DNA of 64,000 nt from Saprospiraceae bacterium (GTDB lineage Bacteria > Bacteroidota > Bacteroidia > Chitinophagales > Saprospiraceae): contig JAWKLJ010000001.1 in assembly GCA_041392805.1 (NCBI GenBank), positions 4,524,501-4,588,500 of the forward strand, read 5' to 3'. Below the pieces are notes generated by a model that saw nothing but the letters and a program-made list of their open reading frames with translations, had not been told where the DNA came from and did no database searches. Of the stretch, positions 25,209 to 34,249 are shown piece after piece (position 1 is the stretch's first letter; each line of letters begins with the position of its first letter). The position numbers and the translations under genes are program-made.

Positions 25209-26999
25209 TTAATTATCCGATGCCATCTGGCTTCCTTTCAATTTCATGAAATTCGGGAAATAGCCAGGGAAATAAGCCGTAATGGGGGTGTCAAACCGCT
25301 TGTGAATGGCGAAGCGAGTACTATATGTCATCATGTAAATTTCGGGCCGCTCTTCATAAATGATCGCTTGCAATTCTTTATAAAGCTTATAACGTTCGTT
25401 GTCATCCAATGTTTCCTGAATTTTGTCGATGAGTGCATCTGTTTCTGCATTGCCAAATCCCGTGCGGTTATCACCTTGGGTATGGTAGCTTTGGCGAGGT
25501 TCCCAATTGGGGGTCAAACTTCGGCCAGCACCGCTCAATTCATAATCACCTGTTCTTTGCCGCTGAATTTGCGTTCTAAATTCCATCCCTTCCAATTCTA
25601 TCCCGATGCCTGCCCTTTGGGCACTTTCTTTAATAATTAAGGCAGAACGTTCAGCGCTGGTTCGGGCATTAGAAAAAGAATAGGTTAAGATCAATTCTAC
25701 TTTTTGGCCATTTATTTCTTTATCCACGGTACCATCACTATTGGTATCCGTCCAACCGGCTTCTGCCAATAAATCCTTGGCTTTTTGTATATTATAATCA
25801 ATAGCAGGTAGCTCTTTGTTGTAAAACTTTTGAGAAGGATGGACGGGAGAATTCAGCCGTTCACCTGTTCCAAAATAGACTTTATCAATGATCTGATCAT
25901 AATCAATGGCATAAGAAAGGGCCTGCCTTACTTTTTTATCTGAGAGTTTTGGATTATTTAAATTGACATAAATAAAGCCAATAGCCAGCATGGATGGAGA
26001 ATAAAATTCATAACAATCGGTCATTTCGGGATCATCCTTCATTTCCATAAAAGAAGCCGCTTCGATATCGGGTACGACATCAAGGATGCCTGCTTTAAGT
26101 CCCTGAATAGCTGCAACAGCATCTTTGATGGGTTTAAAGACCAGCTTATCGGGAAAGGCCTCTAAGGCTAGGTATTTGCTTGCCAAAGCATCACCCCACC
26201 AGTTTTCTTTTTTAATCAATACCAACTCTTGACCCGTTTCCCAACCAGCAAAGCGGTAAGGGCCTGATCCTGTAACGAATCCGATCTCTCGGCCATAATC
26301 AGGCGATTGAAAAACATCGGCAAATTGTTTGAGGCGGCTATCAGTCGAAGCAAGCGTTTCCAATCTTTTGGGGTCTGTAAATTCGGTCAATGGAATATCT
26401 TTCAGGTAACCATTCGGATCGTAGACTTTTTCCGGCATAACAGAGAAGGTACTAGCTGTTTTTTCTTCCCCACTGAAAAAGCGTTTATCGGTCAATACCG
26501 TAAAGCGCTTAGGGTTGTCTGGATCGACAATAACGTCTTTAATTAGGGTAATATGCGGACGTAAGCGCACGGCGGATACTTCCGGATTCAGTACGGCCTT
26601 TAAGGTAAATACATAGTCATGCCCGGTAACGGGGCTTCCATCTTCCCACACAGCCTCCTCATGGATTTCGTAGGCGTAATTGACTCCTCCGGCATAAGGG
26701 CCATCGTCTACCAGGGTGATAGTGGGGCGAGCCTTGGCCAATTGAGGAATCAACTCCAATGTTTCCGGGTCGAGGCTTAGTAAAAAAGAAAATATTTGAT
26801 AATTCAGCTGATTGGCATAACTCGTAGTTGTGGTCAGTGGATTGAGAATATCCGGTTCTGCTTCTAGTCGAAGCACGACTTCATTACCAGTCCTTTCACA
26901 GGTTGAAAGTAATGCCTCGTCTTTTGTTTCTGTTTTGCAACCAGACAGGATTAAGGATAATCCTAAAAGGGCGATGGATAAGGTCCGCATGTGACTCAT
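25209..26999 (-). CDS. Peptide-type ABC transporter substrate-binding lipoprotein 1
   Basis: A ~596-residue family 5 extracellular solute-binding protein. It is a lipoprotein (lipobox LILSGC). The SBP_bac_5 pattern is clear: EPDILNPLTTTTSY near the start, YEIHEEAVWEDGSPVTGHDYVFTLKAVLNP, the SGPYRFAGW block, DKKVRQALSYAIDYDQII and AKDLLAEAGWTDTNSDGTVDKEINGQ. Starts at 26999 and 26990 are equally plausible; an upstream ATG at 27029 would precede the signal peptide. It is paralogous to the next protein and lies upstream of the two permease genes. Confidence 0.9.
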   Translation of the reverse strand: MSHMRTLSIALLGLSLILSGCKTETKDEALLSTCERTGNEVVLRLEAEPDILNPLTTTTSYANQLNYQIFSFLLSLDPETLELIPQLAKARPTITLVDDGPYAGGVNYAYEIHEEAVWEDGSPVTGHDYVFTLKAVLNPEVSAVRLRPHITLIKDVIVDPDNPKRFTVLTDKRFFSGEEKTASTFSVMPEKVYDPNGYLKDIPLTEFTDPKRLETLASTDSRLKQFADVFQSPDYGREIGFVTGSGPYRFAGWETGQELVLIKKENWWGDALASKYLALEAFPDKLVFKPIKDAVAAIQGLKAGILDVVPDIEAASFMEMKDDPEMTDCYEFYSPSMLAIGFIYVNLNNPKLSDKKVRQALSYAIDYDQIIDKVYFGTGERLNSPVHPSQKFYNKELPAIDYNIQKAKDLLAEAGWTDTNSDGTVDKEINGQKVELILTYSFSNARTSAERSALIIKESAQRAGIGIELEGMEFRTQIQRQRTGDYELSGAGRSLTPNWEPRQSYHTQGDNRTGFGNAETDALIDKIQETLDDNERYKLYKELQAIIYEERPEIYMMTYSTRFAIHKRFDTPITAYFPGYFPNFMKLKGSQMASDN

Positions 27000-27264
27000 G
27001 GGTATTTTTACATTTAGGGCTATACACACCTCTGGTTGGACAATCGCTCAAAGCGAGGGGAGTCATCGGAAACGGGTAATCTACTTGTTTTTCAAATCTT
27101 CAGAGAAGGCGAATTTCCCATTTTCGCCCTCCAAATTTCCGATTTTTGTCCGGCCTTAAGCGGGTAGCCGAGTTTAGGATATGATTGATTGTATGTTTGG
27201 ACAGTGCTTCATAGCTTGTAAACTGCTAATTCTGCCGGCCCAAATATGCCTATTTACTTTTCAG

Positions 27265-29082
27265 TTATTGAGCGACTAACTCTTCTATTATACGGAAGCC
27301 ACCAAGCTGAAAACCAGGGCGAATAGCGCTGGGGGCAGCCTCGAAACGGTGATGAAAAGCTAGTCGTTCGAATGGAGCGAACAAAAAGATAACAGGCTGT
27401 TCGTCATAAAGAATTTCCTGTAATTCAAAAAACTGCTTTTTGCGCTCCTTTGCATCTGTGGTTATACGCATTTTGTCAATTAAAGCATCTGCGTTGGGGT
27501 TACTAAATCGCATTCGATTTAGTCCGTCAGGGTGGTCACTTTCCGTATGCCAGATAGATTTAGGGTCCTCTTCGGGCTCGTGCCCCGGAGATAAGGCGCT
27601 ACCAAACAAATCAAAGTTACGTTTTTTTAGATCATTTAGCATAACTGATCGGTCAACTGAGTTGATATTTACTTCTATACCAACTCTTTTTGCCTGTTCT
27701 TTGAAATACAAGGTCATATTACTGCCAAAGGTACTGGCCTGGTATTCCAGGTAGTTTAGCTTAAAGTCCATTTGTTTGCCATTTACCTCTTTATCTAAAA
27801 TGCCATCGCCATCGGAATCTTTCCAACCTGCTTCTGTCAATAATTTGCGGGCCTGATCAATGTCGTATTCAATGAGTTTCAAGTTTGGGTTATAAATAGG
27901 TTTTTTGGGATGAAAAGGGCCGACAATTCGTTCCCCTAAGCCATAAAACATTTTCTCTAAAACTTCGTCTATATCAATGATATGTGCCAATGCTCGCCGG
28001 GTCCGTTTGTCGGATAAAAATGGACTTTTATTGTTCATACCAATATAGTAAAATTGGAAGGTCGTAGGGGTATAAAGTCCGTAGTAGTCCTGGATAAAAC
28101 TATCTTTTTGTAGGTCGGTAAATCCTTTTGCATCCAACTGACCAGCCACATCCACTGCCTCATCTTTGATGGCCGAGATGGTTGTACTCTGGTCTTTGAT
28201 TACCTGAAATATGAGTTGTTGTGGAAAAGCTTTTAAACTGGGGAAAGCCGTTTCCATACCATTTCCCCACCAATTGTCTTTGCGCACTAAGGTGGTTGCT
28301 TGTCCCGTTTCGAAAGCTACCAATTTATAAGGGCCAGGTCCTGAAACGCCGGCTGGGTCAAGGGTATGCAAAGGGGAGGCAAAAGCCTCTGCAAATGTTT
28401 TGAGTTTTTCATTTGATGTGGCCAGTTTATTGGCATTTTCAGGGTCGGTTAGTTCCGCCAAAGTAATGTTGTTCAATAGCCCATCAGGGTCATAAACCGC
28501 AGCGGGCATGACGGGGAGGCTGCTCAGCCCCAACTCCTGTAGCATATAAGGCCTTTGGGTATTGATTGTAAAGGTTTTGGGATGTTGAGGATCTACCTCA
28601 ATGGATTGGATAAAGTCAAAATAAGAACGCAAATGGGCTGCCCCAACCAACGGGTTAAACATTGCTTTGAGGGTAAAAGCCATATCATAGCCCGTCACAG
28701 GCGTTCCATCATCCCAGCTTGCCTTTTCTTGCAGGGTAAACGTATAGGCCAGGTTTCCGGCGAATGGGCCCGTTGTAATTTCTGAGACAATGGGTTTGCT
28801 TTCCACCAGCTGCGGAATAGATTCCAATGTAAGCGGATCGTAAGTCATCAAATAAGGGAATATGTATTCGAAGACGATTCTACTCTGGGCATCATTATAC
28901 AAAAGCGGATTAAAAGTACGGGGGTCGATAGGCATCCGTACTCGCACCACATTATCCTTTTGCTTAAAGTCTACTTTTTTGAGGACAGTTGTTTCTTTCT
29001 TATCTGATCGGCACATGCTGAAAGTCAAAACCAAAAGGATAGATAAGGGAAGAAAAAAATAATTTACGCTATTGTTTTTCAT
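27265..29082 (-). CDS. Peptide-type ABC transporter substrate-binding lipoprotein 2
   Basis: A 605-residue paralog of the downstream binding protein, with a lipobox (LVLTFSMC), the opening block DPRTFNPLLYNDAQSRIVFEY, the YTFTLQEKASWDDGTPVTGYDMAFTLKAMFNPL segment and the C-terminal ARKLLTEAGWKDSDGDGILDKEVNGK repeat. Two tandem binding proteins ahead of one permease pair suggest different ligands for one channel, or recent duplication. The 265-base gap to the next gene could hold a second promoter; I see only a weak imperfect hairpin there (about 27034-27154). Confidence 0.9.
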   Translation of the reverse strand: MKNNSVNYFFLPLSILLVLTFSMCRSDKKETTVLKKVDFKQKDNVVRVRMPIDPRTFNPLLYNDAQSRIVFEYIFPYLMTYDPLTLESIPQLVESKPIVSEITTGPFAGNLAYTFTLQEKASWDDGTPVTGYDMAFTLKAMFNPLVGAAHLRSYFDFIQSIEVDPQHPKTFTINTQRPYMLQELGLSSLPVMPAAVYDPDGLLNNITLAELTDPENANKLATSNEKLKTFAEAFASPLHTLDPAGVSGPGPYKLVAFETGQATTLVRKDNWWGNGMETAFPSLKAFPQQLIFQVIKDQSTTISAIKDEAVDVAGQLDAKGFTDLQKDSFIQDYYGLYTPTTFQFYYIGMNNKSPFLSDKRTRRALAHIIDIDEVLEKMFYGLGERIVGPFHPKKPIYNPNLKLIEYDIDQARKLLTEAGWKDSDGDGILDKEVNGKQMDFKLNYLEYQASTFGSNMTLYFKEQAKRVGIEVNINSVDRSVMLNDLKKRNFDLFGSALSPGHEPEEDPKSIWHTESDHPDGLNRMRFSNPNADALIDKMRITTDAKERKKQFFELQEILYDEQPVIFLFAPFERLAFHHRFEAAPSAIRPGFQLGGFRIIEELVAQ

Positions 29083-29179
29083 ACTGGAGGACGTTATTTA
29101 TGTTTTCCCAAAATGATCTCAAAATTACAGCATTTGGCAAGGATTCAAAAAATATACTGCAATAGGATTTACTTAAAAC

Positions 29180-29209
29180 TTGAACATTAGCAAATAATGT
29201 ATAACTTTA
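29180..29209 (+). promoter_or_regulatory. Putative Bacteroidota-type promoter for the DksA-like gene
   Basis: TTG at 29180-29182, a 19-base spacer and TAACTTTA at 29202-29209 give one mismatch to the TAnnTTTG -7 consensus. The gene starts 70 bases downstream. Confidence 0.4.
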
Positions 29210-29279
29210 AGAAATTGGTCAACTTGTCATCGTGCTATCATGCCCGTTTATCCACCATTATAAACCAAATAAACCGCTC

Positions 29280-29864
29280 ATGTCATCTAACAATACGCTA
29301 AGGTACTCCGACGAGGAATTATCTGTTTTCAAAGCAGTCATTGATGCCAAACTGCAGCAGGCGAAAGATCAATTGTCTCAACTGCAAGGGCAAATTATTG
29401 AAGGTACAGAAAACGCCAGTGATGCTCATGGTGCGGATTGGATGGATGATAGCAGCCTTAATGCCGAAATGGAGATGCTTAATAATATGGCTATTCGCCA
29501 GCGCAAATATATTAAAGAACTGGAAAACGCCTTAATTCGAATTGAGAATAAGGTGTATGGCGTTTGTATTATTACGGGAGACCTTATAGACAAGCGACGT
29601 TTGTTAGCGGTTCCTATCACCACTAAAAGTGTAGCAGCCAAAAAAAATATCAGTGCCAACAAACCTAGTCCCCGCAATAGTACCGCTACCCATTCGAGCA
29701 GCAAAAGTCAAGCGGGAAAAATCATCTCAAAAGTAAAATCAAAAGCAGCTGATTATATTGATGAAGATCGCTTAGAGGAGGACGATGATGAATTTTTAGC
29801 AGAATTGGAGGAGATGGAAGACTATCCAATGGACCAATTTCCTGATCCAGATGACATGGATTAG
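29280..29864 (+). CDS. DksA/TraR-like protein with a degenerate zinc finger and acidic tail
   Basis: A 194-residue protein. Residues ~8-85 form a DksA/TraR-type coiled coil followed by the zinc-finger region YGVCIITGDLIDKRRLLAVPITTKS. DksA normally has four cysteines here; only one remains, so zinc binding is doubtful, as in several Bacteroidota homologs. The rest is a Ser/Lys-rich linker and a strongly acidic C-terminus (DEDRLEEDDDEFLAELEEMEDYP). A role at the RNA polymerase secondary channel is inference from the fold. The ATG at 29280 is preferred to one at 29232 because the homologous region begins there. Confidence 0.78.
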   Translation: MSSNNTLRYSDEELSVFKAVIDAKLQQAKDQLSQLQGQIIEGTENASDAHGADWMDDSSLNAEMEMLNNMAIRQRKYIKELENALIRIENKVYGVCIITGDLIDKRRLLAVPITTKSVAAKKNISANKPSPRNSTATHSSSKSQAGKIISKVKSKAADYIDEDRLEEDDDEFLAELEEMEDYPMDQFPDPDDMD

Positions 29865-29870
29865 CGCTGC

Positions 29871-31358
29871 TTACTCCTTTAGCCTCGCCAGCCCTGATTT
29901 TGCTTGCTGATGTAACCCCGCCTTATATTCATCCGGGTTAAGGGATAAGCACTGTTTGAAGTAGGCGCGGGCTTTTGCGAAATCCTGCAATTTTTCATAG
30001 ATCAGCCCAATTTGGAGGGCCGCATTACAAGCAAAGAAATAAGATTCGTTTTGACCGTGTTCGATCGTTTTTTGGTATTGTTCAATGGCTGCTTCCCATT
30101 TTTTTAGCCCATGCAAAATCCGGCCGTACCGATAGGTGTATTCAAGGCGGTCCCTCGTATCCGCAAAGAATTCGGGCGAATGACTCAGCATCATTTTATT
30201 GGCACGTTGGTAGTAGGCACCATCAAAAAGCAAACGGGCTTCGACCAGGAAAGCTGGGGGTTGGTGACCTCCTTCGGCCTCTTTCATCGCATTTTTATCT
30301 CCTTCTGCAATGGCTTCTCCTGTTTTGATGCAAGCAGCCATATTAGCCTTGTACTCCTTTTCGCGTCCATTGATCAGGAAGTGCCAGGCTATCTTTTGGT
30401 AGGCTTCTTTTACGTAATAGGGCGATTTGTTTTCGGATAGGTATTGCTTGAAATAGGGTACGGCATCGGTGTCAAGCCGACGAAGTTTGGCCAATCCAAG
30501 CATATAATTGAGATAGGGAAAAGGCACTTGATTCGTTTTGGGTTTAAAGGCACCCAACAATCGAATGGCATCGTCATTATGGTCGCTTCGCATAGCGATA
30601 TTGGCCATCACAAAGCAGTGCAAAGGGTTGTTAAGAGGATCAAGGCCTGCCTGGTTGATGATTTGCCAGGCTTTTTTTTCATCTTTTGCCAGGTGCATTA
30701 ATAAATAAGCATAAAAAGCGTAGGCCTCCTCCTTGAAAATAAAATCATGTTGCTTAGCATAAGCAAGCACCTGTTCCAACTCCTGCTTTCCCTGTGTTAT
30801 GGTTCCATTCAGGCTCGTCAACAATTTTACGCCCCATTGGTAATTGTCGGGAATGGTGCCAACCATGGCATGAAGGATGCCCAGGTCTTTGAGGTTAGGT
30901 AAAAAATCGGGGAATCGCCGATGATTTTTCTCTAAAAGGCGGTTGGCCTTGTTGAGGTCCATGAACCCATTGAGTTGTTCGCCGAATCGCAGACGAATCA
31001 TGGCCCATTGAAGGTATATCTCGGCCTGGATATAGAGATAATAAGGTGAATTGGCATCACCCGCAGCGACGCGTTCGATCCTTTGGCTTTGCTTAGGCTT
31101 CAATCGATCAAAAGTCGCTTTATCACCATTGACATAGAGGTGAAAAAAGTCTATGTAATTTTCAAGATGGTATGCTACCAGGTTATCAGGAGAACCTAGT
31201 TTGAGCTGGGCCAAAGCCGTGTAGGCCGCTGGGAATTGCAAACTTGTAATAAGGGAATAGATTTGTCTACATTGGGTATTGTACTCAAAATAGCCTTCGG
31301 CCTTTAGCAAAAAAGGGGCTGAGGATAGCCATAAGCAGCATAGCAGTCGAATAATCAT
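29871..31358 (-). CDS. Exported tetratricopeptide-repeat protein
   Basis: A 495-residue protein with a signal peptide (MIIRLLCCLWLSSAPFLLKA) and helical repeat content throughout; the clearest TPR units are at the C-terminus (WEAAIEQYQKTIEHGQNESYFFACNAALQIGLIYEKLQDFAKARAYFKQCLSLNPDEY, residues ~430-485). It is a scaffold or protein-protein interaction component with no enzymatic motif. It is convergent with the DksA-like gene (6 bases apart). The start at 31358 is chosen for the signal peptide; the frame is open 20 codons further upstream. Confidence 0.75.
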   Translation of the reverse strand: MIIRLLCCLWLSSAPFLLKAEGYFEYNTQCRQIYSLITSLQFPAAYTALAQLKLGSPDNLVAYHLENYIDFFHLYVNGDKATFDRLKPKQSQRIERVAAGDANSPYYLYIQAEIYLQWAMIRLRFGEQLNGFMDLNKANRLLEKNHRRFPDFLPNLKDLGILHAMVGTIPDNYQWGVKLLTSLNGTITQGKQELEQVLAYAKQHDFIFKEEAYAFYAYLLMHLAKDEKKAWQIINQAGLDPLNNPLHCFVMANIAMRSDHNDDAIRLLGAFKPKTNQVPFPYLNYMLGLAKLRRLDTDAVPYFKQYLSENKSPYYVKEAYQKIAWHFLINGREKEYKANMAACIKTGEAIAEGDKNAMKEAEGGHQPPAFLVEARLLFDGAYYQRANKMMLSHSPEFFADTRDRLEYTYRYGRILHGLKKWEAAIEQYQKTIEHGQNESYFFACNAALQIGLIYEKLQDFAKARAYFKQCLSLNPDEYKAGLHQQAKSGLARLKE

Positions 31359-31448
31359 GGGATGGTTTATATAGGGCAAATCTATAATAACGAGGAGGTT
31401 GACGACAATTATCATCAACCTCCTGGCTATTATATCTAATAGGTAAAA

Positions 31449-32210
31449 CTATTGCGCAACGGTCACTTCGCCTTTCAATTCTGCTACGATCTGGTCGTCA
31501 ACGAGGATACGGCCACAGTGTTCGCAAGCAACAATTTTTTTGCGTTGTGCGATTTCTAATTGTAATTGAGGAGGAATTTTATTGAAGCATCCACCGCAGG
31601 AATTTCGCTCTACCGAAACCACCGATAAGCCATTGCGATAAGAAGAACGAATCTTGTCATAGGCCTTAATCAAACGCTCTTCGATATTTTTTCGGGCTTT
31701 CTCGGAATCTTTCTTGAGCTTATCCTCCTCTTTTTCTGTCTTTTCAATAATTTTCTCCAGCTCTACCTTCTTGATGTCCAGTTCTTTTTTCTTTGCCGTC
31801 AGGCGGTCATTGGTCGCACCGAGGGTTTCTTGTTTCTTATCCAGGTCAACACGAGACTGTCGTAATTTCTTTTCTGCCAATTGTATATCAAGTCGCTGTA
31901 GTTCAATCTCCTTCGTCAGTGCATCAAATTCACGGTTGTTCTTTACGTTATCCATTTGCGTTTGGTAGCGAAGGATAAGCGCCTCTGCCTCTTTCATATT
32001 AGCAGAATGTTTACTCATTTCTGCTTCCAGGTCTTGAACTTGTCCTCCTAAGCGCCCGATTCGGGTTTCCAAACCAACGATATCGTCTTCCAGGTCACTT
32101 ACCTCCATAGGAAGTTCTCCTTTCATGATTTGAATTTCGTCAATTTTGGAGTCGATCATTTGGAGTTGATACAAATTTGAAAGCTTTTCAGCTATTGTTT
32201 GTTCCACCAT
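31449..32210 (-). CDS. Coiled-coil protein with C4 zinc ribbon
   Basis: A 253-residue protein: a long antiparallel-type coiled coil (residues ~10-180) followed by a zinc ribbon with CGGCFNKIPPQ...ACEHCGRILV (two CxxC pairs, residues ~205-240). This is the CT398/'C4-type zinc ribbon domain' family, which in Bacteroidota is regularly encoded next to the Nif3-like gene, as here (54 bases downstream of it). The molecular function is not settled; a role in RNA or flagellar-like export contexts has been proposed for relatives elsewhere. Confidence 0.88.
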   Translation of the reverse strand: MVEQTIAEKLSNLYQLQMIDSKIDEIQIMKGELPMEVSDLEDDIVGLETRIGRLGGQVQDLEAEMSKHSANMKEAEALILRYQTQMDNVKNNREFDALTKEIELQRLDIQLAEKKLRQSRVDLDKKQETLGATNDRLTAKKKELDIKKVELEKIIEKTEKEEDKLKKDSEKARKNIEERLIKAYDKIRSSYRNGLSVVSVERNSCGGCFNKIPPQLQLEIAQRKKIVACEHCGRILVDDQIVAELKGEVTVAQ

Positions 32211-32264
32211 TTAAGTATTGTTTAAATCTTTTGCTTTGGATAAAAATGGCCTTGCTAAGGTAGG

Positions 32265-33251
32265 TCAGCACCAATAATGGACTGGATTGGTGCGCACCTT
32301 TGTGCAACGAACCGCAAAATTACTAAATTTTTCTGATATTATTTCAGCTAATAAATCAATTGTAAATTGCTCACTTTCAAAGTGTCCAATATCGGCGATG
32401 ATAATATTTTGATCGGCATCAAAAAATTCGTGGTATTTGTAATCTGCTGTGATAAAAATATCGGCTTTTCGCCGAATGGCATAGTTCAATAAAAAACCTC
32501 CAGCCCCTCCACAGAGGGCTACCTGTTCAATTTTTTTCCCGGAAAGGGCGGTATATTTTATACAGTCAAGTTGCATTCGCTCTTTCAGGTGTTGCAAAAA
32601 GGCTTTTTCCTCCATAGGCTCTTTTAGGCGACCCAAAAGGCCCGAGCCGATGGTTGTCGCCTTGTTTTCGATGTCCAGGATCGTGCTATGTGCCTCTCTT
32701 GCCTGAAGAATTTGCACGACTTTGGCTTGCAAGCCCAAGGCAAATTGGCCTTCGAGGCGATGCCCTTGTTGGTGTAAGGCGATGACGCCGGCTGCTTTTA
32801 GTTCATCATATAATTTGGCCGCCCCATCAAAAGTATAGGCAACAAAACCTTTCAGTACGGCCTTAGGGGCCAAAACCTGGGTATTCACCAAACCGATCCG
32901 TTGAGCGATTTTAGCATTGACCCCCTTATGGTAAACATTATCAAGGTTGGTATGGATCGCGTAAATGGCAATATTGTGCTGAATTGCCTTAATAATCACT
33001 CGTTCCACATAGGTTCGGCCAGTTAACTGCTTAAGACCTTTAAAAACGATGGGATGGTGGGCCACAACGAGGTTGCAGCCCTCGGCAATAGCCTCTTCAA
33101 TGACTGCCTCTGTTGAATCCAGGCAAGTCAGGACCCCTGTCACTTCTGCCTCCGAATCGCCCACAATCAAGCCTGCATTATCGTAGCTTTCCTGGTAAAC
33201 AGGGGGGGCAACTTGTTCTAGTGCGCTGATGATTTCTTTAATTTTAACCAT
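32265..33251 (-). CDS. Nif3-like dinuclear metal-centre protein
   Basis: A 328-residue member of the NIF3/YbgI family, which forms hexameric toroids with a dinuclear metal site. Metal-ligand blocks are present: VVAHHPIVFKGLK, YAIHTNLDN and the C-terminal GHFESEQFTIDLL. A central insert (residues ~115-220) corresponds to the PII-like domain of long Nif3 proteins. Despite a YbgI-based GTP cyclohydrolase I type 2 name in databases, its physiological role is unresolved. It forms a two-gene unit with the zinc-ribbon gene. Confidence 0.9.
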   Translation of the reverse strand: MVKIKEIISALEQVAPPVYQESYDNAGLIVGDSEAEVTGVLTCLDSTEAVIEEAIAEGCNLVVAHHPIVFKGLKQLTGRTYVERVIIKAIQHNIAIYAIHTNLDNVYHKGVNAKIAQRIGLVNTQVLAPKAVLKGFVAYTFDGAAKLYDELKAAGVIALHQQGHRLEGQFALGLQAKVVQILQAREAHSTILDIENKATTIGSGLLGRLKEPMEEKAFLQHLKERMQLDCIKYTALSGKKIEQVALCGGAGGFLLNYAIRRKADIFITADYKYHEFFDADQNIIIADIGHFESEQFTIDLLAEIISEKFSNFAVRCTKVRTNPVHYWC

Positions 33252-33641
33252 AGTTGATGTGCTCGTGTTCGATTGTTTGTTGTGCGTCTATTCTAAGTGT
33301 TCAATTTCAATTTTTAATAAATAAAGAGAAGAAGGATTTCTCCCATTGCATAGGTCCAGTGTATTTTTTGAAAAATCGAAAGAAGACTTTTCGCTATACG
33401 GCTGAAGAATGTTCCCTTTTTTGGCATATCACATCAGTTGAAACCGACAATAAAGTAAGCAATATTTTTTGGTTTGCAGGCAATTTTTGTGCTCTTGAGT
33501 CAGGTAAGAGCAAACAGGAGTCGTGATGAACGGTATTCAATTTCACTTGACCACAAAAAGGCCAGAGAAGGTATTTTCTCAAATTAGCTGTACCTGCTTA
33601 GAGCCAAACACGCGCCGCTTCAATTTTAGCCGTGGCTTTTC
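33252..33641. other. Intergenic region without a recognised gene
   Basis: Short frames on both strands have low-quality, Cys/Ser/Phe-rich translations and no homology I recognise. I see no repeat or RNA here; the region probably holds the promoter of the Nif3 gene on the minus strand. Confidence 0.5.
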
Positions 33642-33673
33642 TTTGAAAAGTGGAACAAATTGCCTTAACTTTG
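33642..33673 (+). promoter_or_regulatory. Strong Bacteroidota-type promoter upstream of the tRNA/GIY-YIG cassette
   Basis: TTTG (33642-33645), exactly 20 bases, then TAACTTTG (33666-33673) is a full match to the -33/-7 consensus. Transcription would start near 33680 and run through the broken tRNA copy, the GIY-YIG gene and probably the intact tRNA. It is most simply read as the original tRNA promoter. Confidence 0.75.
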
Positions 33674-33719
33674 CGTTTCCAAAATAAGCTGCAGGAAACT
33701 GCGGAAAAACATTGGATTC

Positions 33720-33776
33720 GGTCCCATAGCTCAGTTGGTTACCCCGATAGCTATCGGGGCTGACTCATAAGCAGGG
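33720..33776 (+). pseudogene. Broken tRNA(CAT) copy interrupted by a palindrome
   Basis: GGTCCCATAGCTCAGTTGGT plus TA is identical to the first 22 bases of the intact tRNA at 34169. The D-arm is then interrupted by an 18-bp perfect palindrome (CCCCGATAGCTATCGGGG, 33742-33759), after which CTGACTCATAA-CAGG of the anticodon arm resumes with a mismatch. The T-arm and acceptor 3' strand are absent; instead a different 5-bp stem-loop (CTTTG/CAAAG, 33785-33803) follows, just before the GIY-YIG start. It cannot form a normal tRNA. Confidence 0.75.
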
Positions 33777-33807
33777 AATAGGAACTTTGAACTAACGGCA
33801 AAGGAAA

Positions 33808-34101
33808 ATGGCTTCACACCATGTCTATATTCTGTTTAGTGAAAAGCTGAATCGGTTTTACATTGGAAATACTGATCTAAGTCCCAACGAAAGATTACAT
33901 CAGCATAATGAAAAATTTAATCTCAACACTTTTACAACAAAAGGAATTCCCTGGCAACTGTTTTTAGTGTTGGATTGTTCTTCCAGAAAACAAGCTCAAA
34001 AAGTTGAGGCGCACATAAAAAAGATGAAAAGCAAAAAATATATCCAAAATTTAAGTCAATTTTCAGAAATGCGTGAAAAGTTATTGGTACGATTTGAATA
34101 A
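33808..34101 (+). CDS. GIY-YIG nuclease-family protein (free-standing)
   Basis: A 97-residue single-domain GIY-YIG nuclease. The core is intact: VYI at 6-8, YIG at 18-20, the catalytic Arg at 29 (ERLHQHN) and the metal-binding Glu at 67 (KVEAHIKKMKSKKYI). The length fits the UPF0213-type group. It is embedded between a broken copy (33720) and an intact copy (34169) of the same tRNA, probably transcribed from the tRNA promoter. This layout suggests a homing-type endonuclease gene inserted in a tRNA locus, which is inference. There is no sign of decay in the reading frame. Confidence 0.88.
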   Translation: MASHHVYILFSEKLNRFYIGNTDLSPNERLHQHNEKFNLNTFTTKGIPWQLFLVLDCSSRKQAQKVEAHIKKMKSKKYIQNLSQFSEMREKLLVRFE

Positions 34102-34168
34102 TTAGAACCGCTAGTCTTTTAACCTTTTAGGCTTTGATAATTTTTTGCTTTTTCAGTTAATATTAAAC

Positions 34169-34243
34169 GGTCCCATAGCTCAGTTGGTTAGTAGCACCTG
34201 ACTCATAATCAGGGGGTCCTAGGTTCAAATCCTAGTGGGACCA
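34169..34243 (+). tRNA. tRNA with CAT anticodon (Met elongator or Ile2)
   Basis: The 75 nt fold as a cloverleaf: acceptor GGTCCCA/TGGGACC, D-stem GCTC/TAGC (one mismatch), anticodon stem CCTGA/TCAGG with loop CTCATAA, variable GGGTC, T-stem CTAGG/CCTAG with loop TTCAAAT, and discriminator A. CCA is not encoded. The CAT anticodon is shared by elongator Met and TilS-modified Ile2, and I cannot separate them safely. No promoter is evident just upstream, so it probably depends on the promoter at 33642. Confidence 0.9.
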
Positions 34244-34249
34244 CGAAAT

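Noticed and set aside
27034..27154. Possible further hairpin element between the two binding-protein genes
   Set aside because: Only short interrupted pairings (GGACAA/TTGTCC, TCGGAAA/TTTCCGA); too weak to separate from chance.
33254..33526. 90-residue plus-strand frame upstream of the tRNA cassette
   Set aside because: Cys/Phe/Lys-rich translation with no family pattern, overlapping a minus-strand frame of equal quality.
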